Shown piece by piece: positions 31,591 through 40,835 of a DNA stretch of 64,000 nucleotides; position 1 is the stretch's first letter; every line of letters starts with the position of its first letter. Under the pieces are notes generated by a model. That model searched no databases, had not been told where the DNA came from, and saw only the letters and a program-made list of their open reading frames with translations. Source of the stretch: Chryseobacterium sp. OSA05B (GTDB lineage: Bacteria > Bacteroidota > Bacteroidia > Flavobacteriales > Weeksellaceae); NCBI RefSeq assembly GCF_019970065.1, contig NZ_JAHXYH010000005.1, positions 124,001 through 188,000 of the forward strand, given 5' to 3'. Both the position numbers and the translations under genes were made by a program.

Positions 31591-33213
31591 ATGTTAACAG
31601 TATCTAACTTATCTTTACAATTCGGGAAAAGAATTCTTTTTGACGAGGTAAATATTATGTTTACCAAAGGAAACTGCTACGGGATTATCGGAGCAAACGG
31701 TGCGGGGAAATCTACATTCCTTAAAATATTAACAGGAAAGCAGGATCCAACTACGGGGCATGTATCTTTGGAGCCGGGAAAAAGAATGTCAGTTTTGGAG
31801 CAGGATCACTTTGCTTACGATCAATTTACTGTTCTTGAGGCTGTTTTAAGAGGTAATAAAAAATTATACGAAATAAAAGAAGAGATGGATTCTTTATATG
31901 CTAAAGAAGACTTCTCTGATGAAGATGGAATTAAAGCGGGTGAGCTTGGGGTAATCTATGATGAGATGGGCGGATGGACTGCAGAATCTGATGCACAGAC
32001 GATGCTTTCAAACGTTGGGATAAAAGACGGTATGCACTGGCAGATGATGAGCGAGCTTGAAAATCAGGACAAAGTAAAAGTTCTTTTGGCACAGGCTCTT
32101 TTTGGAAATCCTGATGTACTGATTCTGGATGAACCTACGAATGACCTTGATATTGAAACTATCGCCTGGTTAGAAAATTTCCTTGCAGATTATGAAAACA
32201 CAGTGATCGTGGTTTCTCACGACCGTCACTTCTTAGATACGGTTTGTACACACATCGGAGATTTAGATTACGCGAAACTTAACCTTTACACAGGTAACTA
32301 TACTTTCTGGTATCAGGCTTCTCAGCTTGCAACAAGACAAAGAGCTCAGGCTAATAAAAAAGCAGAGGAAAAGAAGAAAGAACTTCAGGACTTCATCGCA
32401 AGATTCAGCTCCAACGTTGCAAAAGCTAAACAGGCCACAGCAAGAAAAAAAATGATCGATAAATTAAACATCGATGATATTAAACCATCTTCAAGAAGAT
32501 ACCCTGCTATTATTTTCGAAATGGAAAGAGAAGCCGGAGATCAAATCTTAGATGTAAAAGGTCTTGAAAAAACAAAAGATGGAGAATTGTTATTCTCAAA
32601 CATCGACTTAAACCTTAAAAAAGGAGATAAAGTTGCTGTTCTTTCTAAAAGCTCTTTAGCCATCACAGAATTTTTCGAAATTCTTGCCGGAAATGTTCAG
32701 GCAGATCAGGGAACAGTTGCTTGGGGAGTGACTACAAACCAATCTCATATGCCATTGGATAATACAAAATTCTTCCAAGATGATATCAGCCTGGTAGATT
32801 GGTTGAGACAATTCACTAAAAACGACGAAGAGCGTCACGAGGAGTTCGTAAGAGGATTCTTAGGAAGAATGCTTTTCTCAGGTGATGAAGCTTTAAAATC
32901 TTGTAAAGTACTTTCAGGAGGTGAGAAAATGAGATGTATGTTCAGTAGAATGATGCTTCAGAAAGCCAACGTTCTTTTATTAGACGAACCTACCAACCAC
33001 TTAGACCTTGAAAGTATCACAACATTGAACAACTCATTGTCTAACTTCAAAGGAAATCTTCTGTTAGCCTCTCATGACCACGAAATGCTTCAGACGGTCT
33101 GTAACAGAATCATCGAGTTGACTCCTACAGGAATCATTGACAGAGAAATGACTTACGATGAATATCTTGCTGACAAAAAAGTAAAAGAAATCAGAGAAAA
33201 AATGTATTCTTAA
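31591..33213 (+). CDS. ABC-F family ATP-binding protein (YbiT/EttA-like)
   Basis: A 540-residue soluble protein with two ABC domains joined by the ABC-F linker (about 240-305, KKAEEKKKELQDFIARFSSN). Domain 1 has Walker A GANGAGKS (34-41) and Walker B LILDEPTNDLD, but its signature is MSELENQDKVKV (from about 153) where LSGGE is normal. Domain 2 has signature LSGGEKMRC (441-) and Walker B LLLDEPTNHLDLES, but its Walker A position reads VLSKSSLAITEF with no G-x4-GK-S/T. The paired losses affect the same composite ATP site. ABC-F proteins act on ribosomes. No membrane domain is present. Confidence 0.93.
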   Translation: MLTVSNLSLQFGKRILFDEVNIMFTKGNCYGIIGANGAGKSTFLKILTGKQDPTTGHVSLEPGKRMSVLEQDHFAYDQFTVLEAVLRGNKKLYEIKEEMDSLYAKEDFSDEDGIKAGELGVIYDEMGGWTAESDAQTMLSNVGIKDGMHWQMMSELENQDKVKVLLAQALFGNPDVLILDEPTNDLDIETIAWLENFLADYENTVIVVSHDRHFLDTVCTHIGDLDYAKLNLYTGNYTFWYQASQLATRQRAQANKKAEEKKKELQDFIARFSSNVAKAKQATARKKMIDKLNIDDIKPSSRRYPAIIFEMEREAGDQILDVKGLEKTKDGELLFSNIDLNLKKGDKVAVLSKSSLAITEFFEILAGNVQADQGTVAWGVTTNQSHMPLDNTKFFQDDISLVDWLRQFTKNDEERHEEFVRGFLGRMLFSGDEALKSCKVLSGGEKMRCMFSRMMLQKANVLLLDEPTNHLDLESITTLNNSLSNFKGNLLLASHDHEMLQTVCNRIIELTPTGIIDREMTYDEYLADKKVKEIREKMYS

Positions 33214-33246
33214 TTTTTTAAGATTACGTTCAACTCCCCATAAAGA

Positions 33247-33276
33247 AAATTCCTCAAAGACAACTTTGAGGAATTT
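33247..33276. terminator. Bidirectional terminator between ABC-F and M48 genes
   Basis: AAATTCCTCAAAG pairs with CTTTGAGGAATTT around ACAA, between stops at 33213 (plus) and 33301 (minus). A/T-rich flanks lie on both sides. Confidence 0.75.
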
Positions 33277-33300
33277 CTATTTAAATGAAGATTGAATTAA

Positions 33301-34113
33301 TTATTTGGTAAGCTTCGTTTTAGGAAGAGCTATCGTTCCCGGGTCTTTCCATAAACCGTCTTTTTCTGCTCTCTTCTTAATAGCCTGAGCTCTTTTTTCA
33401 CTGTCAGGGTGAGAGTTGAACATTTTTTGAAAACCGGTCTGAGTACTTCCTTCAGAAAGCAGAGCCAGTTTCTTGAATGCTGAATACGCTCCCACTACAT
33501 TATAGCTATTCGCTTTCATAAAGTCATAAGAATATGTATCTGCTTCAGATTCCTGTTTTTTGCTGTGAGAAGCATCCAGGAATTCATTGGCCATTTTTCC
33601 TACCTGGCTTTCACTAAGTGCTGCTACCGTTCCTGATGCTGATGATGCCGCATCTAGTGCCGCTGCCTTTAAATAAGCAGATTTAATAGCATCTTTAGTG
33701 TCCTGGTTTTTCACATGCCCGATCTCGTGTCCGATTACTGCCAACAGTTCTTCATCCGTCATGATATCCATTAACGAAGAAAATACACGTACACTTCCGT
33801 CTGCACAAGCAAAAGCATTGATATCCTTCACTTTATAAACCTTGTAGTTCAGGGTAAGTCCGTCCTGAGATTTGTGTTTTCCGAAAAGTTTGTTAAGTCT
33901 TACAGTATAAGGATCTTTTGGACCCGCAACCTCGTTGTTTTTGTCCATCCAATCCACAGATTCCTTAGACAGTTTTACTGCGTCTTCATTGGTAAAAGTA
34001 AGCGCCTTTGCTCCTTTCGAAACAATACCTGCAGCTTTTCCAAGATTGATTTTCTGTGCTGATACAGCATTCATAGCCCCTAAGAATAAAAGGCAGAGAG
34101 TCATTTTTTTCAT
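33301..34113 (-). CDS. M48 family metalloprotease, secreted
   Basis: A 270-residue protein from the ATG at 34113 (MKKMTLCLLFLGAMNAVSAQ, a signal peptide). An ATG 6 bp earlier is equally possible, and the frame up to 34290 is rejected because it overlaps recJ. Catalytic HEIGH lies in AVIGHEIGHVKNQDTKDAI, and the third zinc ligand is the Glu in KKQESEADTYSYDFM. This is a single-domain, periplasmic LoiP/BepA-like M48 peptidase, probably for envelope protein quality control. It is divergent from recJ. Confidence 0.92.
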   Translation of the reverse strand: MKKMTLCLLFLGAMNAVSAQKINLGKAAGIVSKGAKALTFTNEDAVKLSKESVDWMDKNNEVAGPKDPYTVRLNKLFGKHKSQDGLTLNYKVYKVKDINAFACADGSVRVFSSLMDIMTDEELLAVIGHEIGHVKNQDTKDAIKSAYLKAAALDAASSASGTVAALSESQVGKMANEFLDASHSKKQESEADTYSYDFMKANSYNVVGAYSAFKKLALLSEGSTQTGFQKMFNSHPDSEKRAQAIKKRAEKDGLWKDPGTIALPKTKLTK

Positions 34114-34211
34114 AATCATTTTTAATTTGGACCGCGAAGATAGATAATTTTTTTTAACATTCAGTAAGTCAAGTTCATCCTTAATCATTTCAAAATGCTG
34201 TTTTTTTTCCT

Positions 34212-34219
34212 TATTTTTG
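34212..34219 (+). promoter_or_regulatory. -7 promoter element directly abutting recJ
   Basis: TATTTTTG (perfect TAnnTTTG) ends only 4 bp before the recJ ATG at 34224, so transcription would begin at or next to the start codon. Confidence 0.45.
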
Positions 34220-34223
34220 TGAA

Positions 34224-35936
34224 ATGAGTCAGAAATGGATTTACAAGCCCGAACCCGATGAGGAAGTTGTGGACAGATTAAGTTCGTCACTTGGTTTTGG
34301 TACTTTTGAATCTAAACTCCTCGTTTTAAGGGGAATTGACAATTATCAAAAGGCCAGAGAATTCTTCAAACCTAACCTCAACGATATACACAGTCCATTC
34401 TTAATGGCAGATATGCAGAAAGCTGTAGAGCGCATTGCTACCGCCATTGAAAACGGAGAAAAAATACTGGTTTACGGAGATTATGATGTAGACGGAACCA
34501 CTGCTGTTGCCGTCATGTACCTTTACCTCAGCAAAATTGTTGAGAAAAAATACTTAGATTATTATATCCCTGACAGGAATTCCGAAGGATACGGAATTTC
34601 TACTGAAGGTATTGATTTTGCCAAAGAAAACGGCTTTTCACTGATCATCGCTTTGGACTGCGGTATCAAAGCCATTGACATGATCAACTATGCTCAGGAA
34701 AAGGGAATAGATTTTATTATCTGCGACCATCACCTTCCGGGTGACGAGATTCCGAATGCTGCGGCAGTTCTGGATCCGAAGAGAACCGACTGCAGATATC
34801 CTTTTAAAGAACTTTCAGGATGTGGTGTAGGCTTTAAGCTGTGCCAGGGACTGAATACCATCTATAAAATTCCGGAGGCCGAGTTATTTGAGCTTACCGA
34901 CCTTCTGGCTATTTCCATCGCTGCGGATATTGTTTCCATGACCGGCGAAAACAGGGTATTTGCGAAAATGGGACTTAAGGTTCTCAGAAAAACAAGAAAC
35001 CTTGGATTAAGATTATTAATTCCGGAAGATAAACTGTCGCACTTTGAAATTTCAAATATTGTTTTTGAAATTGCTCCGAAGATCAATGCGGCGGGAAGAA
35101 TTTCTCACGGAAAAGCAGCTGTAGAGCTTATGGTTTCCGACAACCTGAAACATGCGAATCAGATTGTGGGTGACATTATGAATTTGAATGATGAAAGACG
35201 TGAGCTCGATATGAATTCTACACTTTCGGCATTGAACCAGATCATCGAATCCCAGCAACAGAGCAAACATTCCACCATCGTTTACCATCCGGACTGGAAC
35301 AAGGGCGTGATTGGTATTGTAGCCTCAAGGCTTATCGAAACTTATTACAAACCGACTTTGGTCTTCACAGATGGTAACAACGGAGAAATGGTGGCTTCAG
35401 CCAGATCTGTCTCTGATTTTGATGTTCATGAAGCGCTTGATATGTGTTCTGAATATTTCCTGAAATTCGGTGGTCACCATGCTGCTGCAGGACTTTCCAT
35501 GGAAAAGGATAAGTTTGAAGCTTTCAAGATCAAATTTGAACAGATTGTTTCAGAAAAAATCCAGGAACATCAGCAGGAACCTTCTGTTACCATTGATTCC
35601 GAGATTAAGGTGGATGAGATCAACCGTGAGTTTATCAATTTCCACAGAAAACTGGCTCCTTTCGGGCCTCACAATATGAAACCGATCCTTACACTCACCA
35701 ACCAGAAGCTTTCCGGCTATGTGAAGACAATGGGGAAAGACAACAATCACCTGAAGTTTTACATCAAACAGGAATCTACGGGAAGAAATATAGAGTGTGT
35801 AGGCTTCAAACTCGGACAGCATGCGGAAGATTTTAAAAACAAAAACTTCGACCTTGCTTTCACCTTAGAAGAAAACCACTGGAAAGGAAATGTAACTCAT
35901 TATTTGAATATTAGAGATGTTAAATTCAGGGATTAG
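34224..35936 (+). CDS. recJ: Single-stranded-DNA-specific exonuclease RecJ
   Basis: A 570-residue DHH-family 5'-3' exonuclease. Metal-binding motifs are YGDYDVDGTTAVAV, ALDCGIKAIDM and FIICDHHLPGDEIP. DHHA1-domain motifs include APKINAAGRISHG and FGGHHAAAGLSM, and the C-terminal OB-like domain runs from about 450. Length is normal. It probably forms one transcript with nadD, which follows after 51 bp. Confidence 0.97.
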   Translation: MSQKWIYKPEPDEEVVDRLSSSLGFGTFESKLLVLRGIDNYQKAREFFKPNLNDIHSPFLMADMQKAVERIATAIENGEKILVYGDYDVDGTTAVAVMYLYLSKIVEKKYLDYYIPDRNSEGYGISTEGIDFAKENGFSLIIALDCGIKAIDMINYAQEKGIDFIICDHHLPGDEIPNAAAVLDPKRTDCRYPFKELSGCGVGFKLCQGLNTIYKIPEAELFELTDLLAISIAADIVSMTGENRVFAKMGLKVLRKTRNLGLRLLIPEDKLSHFEISNIVFEIAPKINAAGRISHGKAAVELMVSDNLKHANQIVGDIMNLNDERRELDMNSTLSALNQIIESQQQSKHSTIVYHPDWNKGVIGIVASRLIETYYKPTLVFTDGNNGEMVASARSVSDFDVHEALDMCSEYFLKFGGHHAAAGLSMEKDKFEAFKIKFEQIVSEKIQEHQQEPSVTIDSEIKVDEINREFINFHRKLAPFGPHNMKPILTLTNQKLSGYVKTMGKDNNHLKFYIKQESTGRNIECVGFKLGQHAEDFKNKNFDLAFTLEENHWKGNVTHYLNIRDVKFRD

Positions 35937-35987
35937 GAGCTGCTGCTATCTGCAACCTTTTACCTATCATCTTCGATCTACCAACTC

Positions 35988-36572
35988 ATGAAAAAAATCG
36001 GCTTATTTTTCGGTTCTTTCAATCCGATACACATCGGACATTTAATTCTGGCTAATTACATTCTGGAGCATACCGATATGGATGAATTATGGTTTGTAGT
36101 AAGCCCGCAGAACCCTTTTAAAGATAAAAAATCACTTCTTAAAGATCACAACAGGCTGGATATGGTTCAGGTCGCCGTGAAAAGCTATCCTAAAATGAGA
36201 GCTTCCAATGTAGAGTTTTCACTTCCCAAACCGAGTTATACCATTGACACACTGACTTATCTTCATGAAAAATATCCGGATTATTCTTTCAGTCTGATCA
36301 TGGGTGAAGATAATCTGAGCAGTCTTCATAAATGGAAAAACTCTGAATTGCTGATCAAAAATCATCATATCATTGTGTATCCACGGGTATTTGAAGGGGA
36401 AAAGAAAGATTCGGAATATTTGCAGCATGAGAACATTTCCATGATCAAGGCGCCCGTTATTGAACTTTCTGCTACAGAGATCAGGAATATGATCAAAGAA
36501 GGAAAAAATGTACGTCCTATGCTTCCACCGGAAGTCTTTGAATATTTGGACGGAAGCAGTTTTTATAAGTAA
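35988..36572 (+). CDS. nadD: Nicotinate-nucleotide adenylyltransferase
   Basis: A 194-residue enzyme making NaAD from NaMN and ATP. Motifs are GLFFGSFNPIHIGHLILANY (HxGH at 17-20), the Trp/Pro loop LWFVVSPQNPFKDKKSLL, and the C-terminal IELSATEIRNMIKEGKNVRPMLPPEVFEYL (ISST-like x-SATEIR). Normal length. It lies downstream of recJ on the same strand. Confidence 0.97.
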   Translation: MKKIGLFFGSFNPIHIGHLILANYILEHTDMDELWFVVSPQNPFKDKKSLLKDHNRLDMVQVAVKSYPKMRASNVEFSLPKPSYTIDTLTYLHEKYPDYSFSLIMGEDNLSSLHKWKNSELLIKNHHIIVYPRVFEGEKKDSEYLQHENISMIKAPVIELSATEIRNMIKEGKNVRPMLPPEVFEYLDGSSFYK

Positions 36573-36662
36573 TTTTACAAATCAGAAATTAGAGGCTAGA
36601 AATTAGAAGTTAGATGCTGTAAGACTGCAGTGAACTTTTAATTCATCACTTATACCCACAAC

Positions 36663-37001
36663 ATGGAATTTATCGAAAAAATTTTCTCAAAATATCCTCA
36701 GGAAAAAGTTATCAGATGGTTTAGACAAATCTGTCTGGCAGAAGCTGTTTCATGGTTTTTCCTATTCACAGCGATGATCTGGATACGCGTTGATCCGGAA
36801 GGTATTGTCCCGATTGTATACATCAGTACTATTGGCAGTATTCACGGATTATTTTTTACACTGTATCTCATCTTTCTCCCTGCGATAAGAAAAATATTTA
36901 CCTGGGATGACGAAGACAGTGTCTTTGCTTTAATTTCAGCATTTTTTCCTTTTGCCACGATTTGGATAGACAAAAAATTAGCCCGCTTCGACAGAGAATA
37001 A
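36663..37001 (+). CDS. DUF3817 family small membrane protein
   Basis: A 112-residue protein with about three membrane helices. It starts with an amphipathic RWFRQICLAEAVSWFFLFTA segment, then VPIVYISTIGSIHGLFFTLY, and ends ALISAFFPFATIWIDKKLAR. The arrangement (helix, G-x-x-HG helix, FPFGTFW-like motif) fits DUF3817. Function unknown. The 90-bp gap after nadD carries short TTAGAAGTTAGA-type repeats, and a clear terminator follows. Confidence 0.78.
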   Translation: MEFIEKIFSKYPQEKVIRWFRQICLAEAVSWFFLFTAMIWIRVDPEGIVPIVYISTIGSIHGLFFTLYLIFLPAIRKIFTWDDEDSVFALISAFFPFATIWIDKKLARFDRE

Positions 37002-37012
37002 AAATATGATAT

Positions 37013-37040
37013 AAAAAAAGGACCATTTCGGTCCTTTTTT
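37013..37040. terminator. Bidirectional terminator
   Basis: AAAAAAAGGACC pairs with GGTCCTTTTTT around ATTTC, between a plus-strand stop (37001) and a minus-strand stop (37061). Confidence 0.88.
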
Positions 37041-37060
37041 ATTTAAGCTATTTATAACGA

Positions 37061-38839
37061 TTAAAGATCTCTGAGTACATGCCCATTCGCTGTAAAAGTA
37101 TGGTTTCCGTTCGTATCCGTATACGTTCCGTTTACAGTAAAATCTATATATGCTCCTACTGCTCCGAAATTGGTTATCTGAACCGCTACGTTTCCTGTAG
37201 AAGGAGTGAAAAATCCTCCCGAGAATTCAAAAGTATAATCTGTAGTAAAGCTACCCGGAGTTCCAAGCATATTATTTTGAATCATAAAGAAAGAATTCCC
37301 GGCAGGTGATGTAGAATTAATTCTTAATTGTTTGGCAGGCATATTGGGAGATGTTGGCGTAAGTCCTGACCATTGAGCATACATACTTCCCAAAACGTAT
37401 TTCACATTCTGATTATCTATTTTATAACTGATAAATTCACTGACTGAATTACAAACCGAAAGATTATTAAAATTCATCACCGGTAAATTAGCTGTGAAAG
37501 GAATTTCTCCTGAAGTCTGCAAATTGGTATAATCATATCCTTCCAAAATAAACTGTGGATTCGCTGTACATGAGTATACATTAAATGAAAAGCTGCCTGT
37601 ACTGCTTACCGGCACTGATGTATACTGAAAATAATTGGTACCCGCAGCCGGTCTTAAAAGCACATAGCCATCCGTAACATCCGTGTTGGCACAGGTTTTC
37701 AAATTCCCTTGTATCACATACTGATTCCCTGTCGAGGTTACTGTAATATCAGGTAATACCATGGTAGTTCCTGCTGTTACAGGTGCTACATTGGATGTAT
37801 AAACCACCGTATTACATACATCATATACTTTAAGAACCAGAGTTTCATTCGCTGGAATAATTCCTGAAACGGTACCCAGATTATCTGTCATTCCGTAGGT
37901 TTCATAGGCCTGGCTGCTTCTTTTTAAACTCACCTTTGTATTCACCATTGGTAAGCCTGCAGGATTCTTCACCGTTACTTTCAGGATGGCCTGTGGAAAC
38001 TGAGCATCACAATTCCACCAGGAGAAATGACTTACGGTTCCTACATACGTATTCCCAATCTTTGTTGCAGAGCCTTCTTCCTTCCACATTCCCGTATTTT
38101 CATCATATGACCACAACGGAATTATATTCGGAGACATTGAAGTTTGTGAAGCATCAATCGGAACCGTCATTTCTGCGGTATGTCCGTTTGCAATCTGTAA
38201 TTTTTGTCCTGAGCTTCCTGTAAGCTGAACATGCACCATTCCAAAGGTTTCCATAATTCTTGCGTTTCCACCGGAGTTGGTTGCCAGCAGAGAACCGGGC
38301 ATCAATTCAGTCAGATACTGATTGGAAGATGTTAAATTATACAATGCAACATTCACGCTTCCGCTGTATGCGTTTCCGCTTGCATCTTTGAAACTTCCGT
38401 CGAATTTCACTTTAGTTCCGTTAGGTAAGGAAACCGTAGAAGTTGCTCCCGAATTGATACTTGCAGTGGTGGTTGCGGGGATCATCATTATATTTACACG
38501 GTTGACCCCACTTGTAGGAACCATTACTCTTGAACCATCTACAAATCCGGATTTCGTCACTTTCACAAGGGCAAAGTTTTCCTTTACCTCTGCATTTTTA
38601 AAAATAAAAAAACCTTTGAAATTGGTTTGAGCCGTATTTGTTCCGATGGTTACGGTGGCTCCGCTGACAGGATTTCCGTCGGTATCAAGTACTATTCCCT
38701 GAAAGTTTCTTTGTACTGTGTTTCCAAAATTGAAATTAGATTCAGGGGTTGAGTTGTTGTCATCAATGTCTAAATAGGTTTCACTTTTACATGAAAATAT
38801 TAACAATAATAACAACAACAGAGGGTAAAATTTTCTCAT
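37061..38839 (-). CDS. Large surface lipoprotein with carboxypeptidase-regulatory-like domains
   Basis: A 592-residue protein with a lipoprotein signal (MRKFYPLLLLLLLIFSC, lipid Cys at 17). A transthyretin-like CarboxypepD_reg module follows (GIVLDTDGNPVSGATVTIG, about 48-115). A beta-rich middle contains VSHFSWWNCDAQFP, and further Ig-like modules follow (VKNPAGLPMVNTKVSLKRS, NQYVIQGNLKTCANTDVTDG). The architecture suggests a lipid-anchored surface or periplasmic adhesin-like protein. I do not recognise a specific function. It is the last gene of a minus-strand set with the 39041 gene, regulator and kinase. Confidence 0.8.
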   Translation of the reverse strand: MRKFYPLLLLLLLIFSCKSETYLDIDDNNSTPESNFNFGNTVQRNFQGIVLDTDGNPVSGATVTIGTNTAQTNFKGFFIFKNAEVKENFALVKVTKSGFVDGSRVMVPTSGVNRVNIMMIPATTTASINSGATSTVSLPNGTKVKFDGSFKDASGNAYSGSVNVALYNLTSSNQYLTELMPGSLLATNSGGNARIMETFGMVHVQLTGSSGQKLQIANGHTAEMTVPIDASQTSMSPNIIPLWSYDENTGMWKEEGSATKIGNTYVGTVSHFSWWNCDAQFPQAILKVTVKNPAGLPMVNTKVSLKRSSQAYETYGMTDNLGTVSGIIPANETLVLKVYDVCNTVVYTSNVAPVTAGTTMVLPDITVTSTGNQYVIQGNLKTCANTDVTDGYVLLRPAAGTNYFQYTSVPVSSTGSFSFNVYSCTANPQFILEGYDYTNLQTSGEIPFTANLPVMNFNNLSVCNSVSEFISYKIDNQNVKYVLGSMYAQWSGLTPTSPNMPAKQLRINSTSPAGNSFFMIQNNMLGTPGSFTTDYTFEFSGGFFTPSTGNVAVQITNFGAVGAYIDFTVNGTYTDTNGNHTFTANGHVLRDL

Positions 38840-38988
38840 ATGCTATTAATTTTTAGTTTATACTAAATTAATCATAAAATGGATACATCCATCTTTTATT
38901 CGATTTTTCATTTTAATTTTTTTAAGTCTCACGAATTTTCAATCTCTGAAGTGAAAAGTTTTTAGCCAAAAAGACTGAGAGCAGTAAA

Positions 38989-39014
38989 GAAGTGAGACAT
39001 GGCTGCCTCACTTC
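38989..39014 (-). terminator. Hairpin after the 39041-40726 gene
   Basis: GAAGTGAG/CTCACTTC around a 10-nt loop sits 27 bp past the minus-strand stop. The trailing T-tract is weak, so it could be an RNA stabilising hairpin instead. Confidence 0.45.
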
Positions 39015-39040
39015 CCCCATCATTATTTCAGATAGCCCTA

Positions 39041-40726
39041 TTATGGAAATTTTATACCTGGTAGTATCTTTACAGGTAATTTTGGTCCCAGTTCTTTACA
39101 GGCAAATTTGTTTGAATATTTATAAACAGGTAAACTATTTACAGTAGAGGAAGGTACCGGCAGATTGGCAGTGCTGACTACCGAAATATCTACCGGCATG
39201 GTGTAGCATCCTGTAAAACCGTTCTGCACAAAGTTTTCATACGCAATATTTCCTCCGGCTGATACTATTTTCAATTTTGCATTGACTACCGTTCCTGCCA
39301 TTTTAAAACTGACTTGTCCTGTGAGTACTTCTTTGTGAGGATTTCCCGGCGCAACAATAAATTTTGTACAACAAACAGGCGTTGCTGTAACAGTACCTGA
39401 GGATGATGCCTGAGGACCTTCTACAATAACCGTAAAACAGCCTATTGAGCAGGTCGTACCAGAAGATGGACATTTCACATTAACACAAATGGTATTTGTT
39501 CCTACATTCAGACTCGAAAAAGGGATTAATCTTCCTGAAGAATTCTGCCCGGTATTATGGGTATATGGATTTCCGCCTGAACTTACTGTACTCGGACTTC
39601 CATTGGTGAAAATAGTGATGATGGAAGACCAGATTCCTGTATTCAATGAATTGTATGGATGCGGTGATGCTTCAACCCTTAAGAATTTTGAAGAATTTGC
39701 AGGGTTATACGGAATTGTCAAAGTACCACCGGGATTAATTGACGGTCCCCCTGTATTAGGAAACTGTACGGAAGCAGTGGGCGAATCAAGACATATACAA
39801 TTACTATTTGTTTTTGACTGAGGTTCATCAGTAATTTCAGGGTTCTTAGGGTAGTTATATTCTTTTTTCGAAAGAATACTGAAGACTATTCCTACATTAA
39901 GTCCAAGTGCATTGAATCTATTTTTAGTATCTACAGTTTCATATTTTCCGGCCATGATTTGATCAATGCTGTAAAAGCCTTCACTATTGGGAGCACCGTT
40001 GGGTTTAAAGATCGTTGTACTACTTTTTATATCAGGCCCGGCCAGATAACTTCCTTCTACAAAAAAACCAATTCTTCCGGGAAAATAAGACAGCCTCAGT
40101 TTTGGAATAACTCCTAAGCCATCCGTTTTCGAAACTATTCTTTTCGAAGTTTCAAAACTTCGGGTCTGTCCGTTGATACTTGAGGTCTGAACAGCTGTAA
40201 ACTGACTTTCCTTTGAGCTGATATAGGCGGCATTCACAATAGGTGATATTGTAAATTTGTTAAAGGAAAAGTTAGACTGAAGCCCTACTTCTCCTATGAA
40301 ACCATTCTGCCGGCTTCCATTACCTATTTCCGCTTTAAATGAAGATGGTGAAGACTGTCCTGCAATATTGTAAAAAGGTCCTTCAGGTTTGTATTCTTTT
40401 TTCATTCCGAAAAATCCGGCACCTCCGTTCAGCCCCAGTGAGGTATAATTTGCTGCCGAACCATTCCATGTAAAAACAGGAACGTACAGATTAATATTTC
40501 CATTAAATCCGTTTCCAACATGGCTCTCCTGTCCATACGTATTTCCGGGAAACAATCCACCTCCACCTACAGAAACCAGAAGATTTCCTCCGGGATTTTT
40601 CCCACCTTTCACAATAACCCCTTTGATGGGTTGTCCCGGTCTCTCTTCCTGTGCTCCAGCCGTCACAAAAAGTAAAACCCATAAGAAGACCGCCGTCTTT
40701 CTCATAAAAGTAAATTTGCTTTTCAT
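39041..40726 (-). CDS. Secreted/outer-membrane protein of unknown function
   Basis: A 561-residue protein with a signal peptide (MRKTAVFLWVLLFVTAGAQ inside the first 30 residues). Residues about 45-300 have alternating Gly/aromatic beta-strand patterns like an outer-membrane barrel (LLVSVGGGGLFPGNTYG, SLGLNGGAGFFGMKKEY, SYFPGRIGFFVEGSYLAG). Residues 310-561 are beta-rich with several Cys (CICLDSP, CVNVKCPSSGTTCSIGCF, VCCTKFIVAP) and look extracellular. No family recognised. It follows the response-regulator gene by 109 bp with a terminator between, so it likely has its own promoter. Confidence 0.7.
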   Translation of the reverse strand: MKSKFTFMRKTAVFLWVLLFVTAGAQEERPGQPIKGVIVKGGKNPGGNLLVSVGGGGLFPGNTYGQESHVGNGFNGNINLYVPVFTWNGSAANYTSLGLNGGAGFFGMKKEYKPEGPFYNIAGQSSPSSFKAEIGNGSRQNGFIGEVGLQSNFSFNKFTISPIVNAAYISSKESQFTAVQTSSINGQTRSFETSKRIVSKTDGLGVIPKLRLSYFPGRIGFFVEGSYLAGPDIKSSTTIFKPNGAPNSEGFYSIDQIMAGKYETVDTKNRFNALGLNVGIVFSILSKKEYNYPKNPEITDEPQSKTNSNCICLDSPTASVQFPNTGGPSINPGGTLTIPYNPANSSKFLRVEASPHPYNSLNTGIWSSIITIFTNGSPSTVSSGGNPYTHNTGQNSSGRLIPFSSLNVGTNTICVNVKCPSSGTTCSIGCFTVIVEGPQASSSGTVTATPVCCTKFIVAPGNPHKEVLTGQVSFKMAGTVVNAKLKIVSAGGNIAYENFVQNGFTGCYTMPVDISVVSTANLPVPSSTVNSLPVYKYSNKFACKELGPKLPVKILPGIKFP

Positions 40727-40783
40727 AATATTTTGTTTTTAGAATTGTTTCTCAAAATTCATTTAAAACAAAACATAAAAAAA

Positions 40784-40799
40784 TCCCTAATTATAGGGA
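40784..40799 (-). terminator. Terminator after the response-regulator gene
   Basis: TCCCTA/TAGGGA around ATTA. On the minus strand it is followed by seven T residues. It lies 36 bp past the regulator stop. Confidence 0.7.
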
Positions 40800-40835
40800 C
40801 GTTCCAAAAGCTGAATGCAGAATTTTTCAACGTTT

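Noticed and set aside
34114..34290. N-terminal extension of the M48 protease
   Set aside because: It overlaps recJ and puts a long charged stretch in front of a good signal peptide.
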